NCBI RefSeq assembly: GCF_005771405.1
Contig: NZ_VAUA01000008.1
Coordinates: 124,001-188,000 of the forward strand
Origin: Parasedimentitalea maritima
Lineage (GTDB): Bacteria > Pseudomonadota > Alphaproteobacteria > Rhodobacterales > Rhodobacteraceae
Direction: 5' to 3'
Length of the DNA: 64,000 nucleotides
In this document: piece by piece, positions 62,677 to 64,000 of the stretch
How the letters are laid out: the number at the start of each line of letters is the position of its first letter
How positions within the stretch are numbered: position 1 is the stretch's first letter
Notes under the pieces: model-generated
Database searches by the model: none
The model's input: only the letters and a program-made list of their open reading frames with translations
Told to the model about the DNA's origin: nothing
Program-made: the position numbers and the translations under genes

Positions 62677-62934
62677 TCAGCTCAACTTCCCTTGTGGCCT
62701 ATATTTCCGAATTTTGTAGACGCCAATTTCAAACCCCGAAGATTTTAAATCTTTGCGAAATCTTGCTCGCAATATGAAGTGAGAGCGAGGCGAAAGATTA
62801 GTATTCAAAAAGTTCCAAAGAACCTCGCAGTCAATAATCTGATCGAGGTATCCGCTCCAAATTGATTGAGCCTTGTTTTGGGCTTCATGGACCAGGCCTC
62901 GATAAAACAATCGAGGAAGTTGGTCATGAGCCAA
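62677..62934 (-). CDS. hypothetical small protein opposite to rep
   Basis: An 85-residue frame beginning at a TTG (62934) that overlaps the rep start by 9 bases. It is basic and aromatic-rich (RLFYRGLVHEAQ, SHFILRARFRKDL) and has no family I recognise. Lack of a clear ribosome-binding site keeps confidence low. Confidence 0.35.
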   Translation of the reverse strand: MAHDQLPRLFYRGLVHEAQNKAQSIWSGYLDQIIDCEVLWNFLNTNLSPRSHFILRARFRKDLKSSGFEIGVYKIRKYRPQGKLS

Positions 62935-64000
62935 ATTTACGTGGGTGATTCCTGCGAACAGGGAAGGACTGTCCGTAAGTCATCACCCAGTTCAGATAAA
63001 GAAGCGATCTCGATCAGTGGTCCTGAGATCATTGAAGGCGGAGTAAATCTCGGAAAAGTCGGTCTTGAGGCTGAGTACAAAGGTGGGTTTAAATTCTGCG
63101 CAGGTTCACTAAAGCATCGTGAGAAAACTCAAATCGTCATGGACATGGGTGAACGTGTAGGCATTTCACTAAAGAGAAGCGTCACCAAGAAATCGGCTCA
63201 GTTCTTGCTGGGTCTTCCTGAAGGGGAGTACTTGGGAATTGTGTATGATGCTCCAGCGCATAACAAACATCTTCCATCGACTGCTATAGTCGATTGTAAT
63301 CAAACAGCTGCGAATATTCTCTACTATTTAGAATATGGGATGGAGCATTCATCACAGCTAGCAACATTCACTTTTCCGCCCTTGACCTCCCGTGTCTCTG
63401 TAGAAAACCTTAGAGAATGTATCAAATTAGCTTTTGAACGCTACAACACAGTCAAGAAAAGACTGTCTGAATCAGGCCTGGGCGAATTTTTGTACTGCCA
63501 GTTAGAGATGACGTACAATGAAGATGATGGGTCATTCTATCCTCATTTTCACGTTTTCCTTGAAGTTGGAAAATACGATGCAAACCGCCTGCAGGTACTA
63601 GCGACCCTGGCGTCTAGTATGCCTTGGGTTGGAGGCAATGCGGGTATCCTGTTAAAGCAGGTTAAACCTGCTGATGCGATGCGTTTTGTCAAATATGGCA
63701 CTAAGCCAGGTGAAGCAGCTGTATCCATTGCCCAGGCTGGGCATGAAGAGGTGTTCAAGGCTTACTACGAAGCAACCAAAGGTGTTCGCCTAACGCGGAC
63801 TGAAAAGTCACTGAAAGCTTGTTTGGCTCAGCTAAAAACGGAGAACCGTCGAGCAAAAATAATGCCATGCAAAGAAACTGGGGAAGAGCATGTTGTGCTG
63901 GTTGAAAAGCGCCGCAGGGATCCTGAGGGCGAGCCTGAAAATGTTGAGGGCCTGGATCCGTTGCCGGAGGTTGGAAAACATGAACCAGTATCGTCAGGCA
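62926..64000 (+). CDS. HUH-type replication initiation protein, cut by window edge
   Basis: Open from ATG 62926 (GAGGAAG 6 bases upstream) to the window end, 358 codons. It contains the HUH motif in YPHFHVFLEV, preceded by FLYCQLEMTYN, and a later FVKYGTKP whose Tyr/Lys resemble the motif III nucleophile region of Rep_1-type rolling-circle initiators. It is likely the replication or mobilisation protein of an integrated plasmid-like element. The C-terminus and the origin (normally near or inside rep) are partly outside the window. Confidence 0.8.
   Translation, partial: MSQIYVGDSCEQGRTVRKSSPSSDKEAISISGPEIIEGGVNLGKVGLEAEYKGGFKFCAGSLKHREKTQIVMDMGERVGISLKRSVTKKSAQFLLGLPEGEYLGIVYDAPAHNKHLPSTAIVDCNQTAANILYYLEYGMEHSSQLATFTFPPLTSRVSVENLRECIKLAFERYNTVKKRLSESGLGEFLYCQLEMTYNEDDGSFYPHFHVFLEVGKYDANRLQVLATLASSMPWVGGNAGILLKQVKPADAMRFVKYGTKPGEAAVSIAQAGHEEVFKAYYEATKGVRLTRTEKSLKACLAQLKTENRRAKIMPCKETGEEHVVLVEKRRRDPEGEPENVEGLDPLPEVGKHEPVSSG

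Overview
The window is chromosomal DNA from an alphaproteobacterium, most likely a marine member of the Rhodobacteraceae (Roseobacter group). The gene families point there: a ClpP/ClpX pair, an NDUFA12-type complex I subunit, a DUF2155 protein next to leucyl/phenylalanyl-tRNA transferase, a GapR-type protein, a ScfR-type XRE regulator, TRAP and branched-chain-type ABC transporters, and a reductive pyrimidine pathway. No rRNA, canonical tRNA or CRISPR array was seen.

Positions 1-10,500 hold mostly housekeeping genes: a partial GlxA-type regulator, clpP, clpX, a RidA protein, NDUFA12, an MlaD-like lipid-transport protein, DUF2155, aat, accC/accB, then a divergent pair of LuxR-type regulators, one of them fused to an alpha/beta hydrolase. 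Positions 10,600-17,500 carry a five-gene ABC importer of the Liv type, read leftward, with a ScfR-family regulator facing away from it. Positions 17,500-22,400 form a probable signalling unit: a stand-alone receiver, a small membrane protein, a histidine kinase built on a solute-symporter domain, and a FliM/FliN-like protein with PMGDLP repeats. Positions 22,400-24,700 are a sulfur-handling cluster (TIGR01244 protein, two YeeE/YedE half-channels, persulfide-dioxygenase-like hydrolase). Small genes, gapR, RidA and a cupin protein follow.

Positions 27,200-38,300 form a complete reductive pyrimidine catabolism locus: preT, preA, rutR (divergent), beta-ureidopropionase, a barstar-like protein, dihydropyrimidinase and an ABC importer with an embedded GNAT. 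I find three RutR-like boxes at exactly the expected promoters, so the locus looks like one regulon that imports pyrimidines and degrades them towards beta-alanine. Next come an orphan 4Fe-4S protein, a RutF-like flavin reductase, adk, acs, a DctPQM TRAP transporter, a small exported protein and a large serralysin-type RTX metalloprotease.

From about 51,150 the DNA changes character. A dusA gene is cut after 25 codons at the known dusA integration hotspot, flanked by short repeats that look like integrase arm sites. To its right lies an accessory island that runs past the window end: a tight four-gene operon of exported proteins including two proteases; an IS481 transposase remnant; a serine recombinase; a class 2 OLD nuclease plus UvrD-like helicase pair (Gabija-like, with the helicase split by a one-base frame change in a T6 tract); a Lon-like AAA+ ATPase whose leader contains a 96-nt tRNA-like sequence with encoded CCA; and a ribbon-helix-helix repressor, paired operators and an HUH Rep protein that suggest an integrated plasmid-like element. 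The protease operon and the AAA+/tRNA-like pair are the best candidates for undescribed systems.
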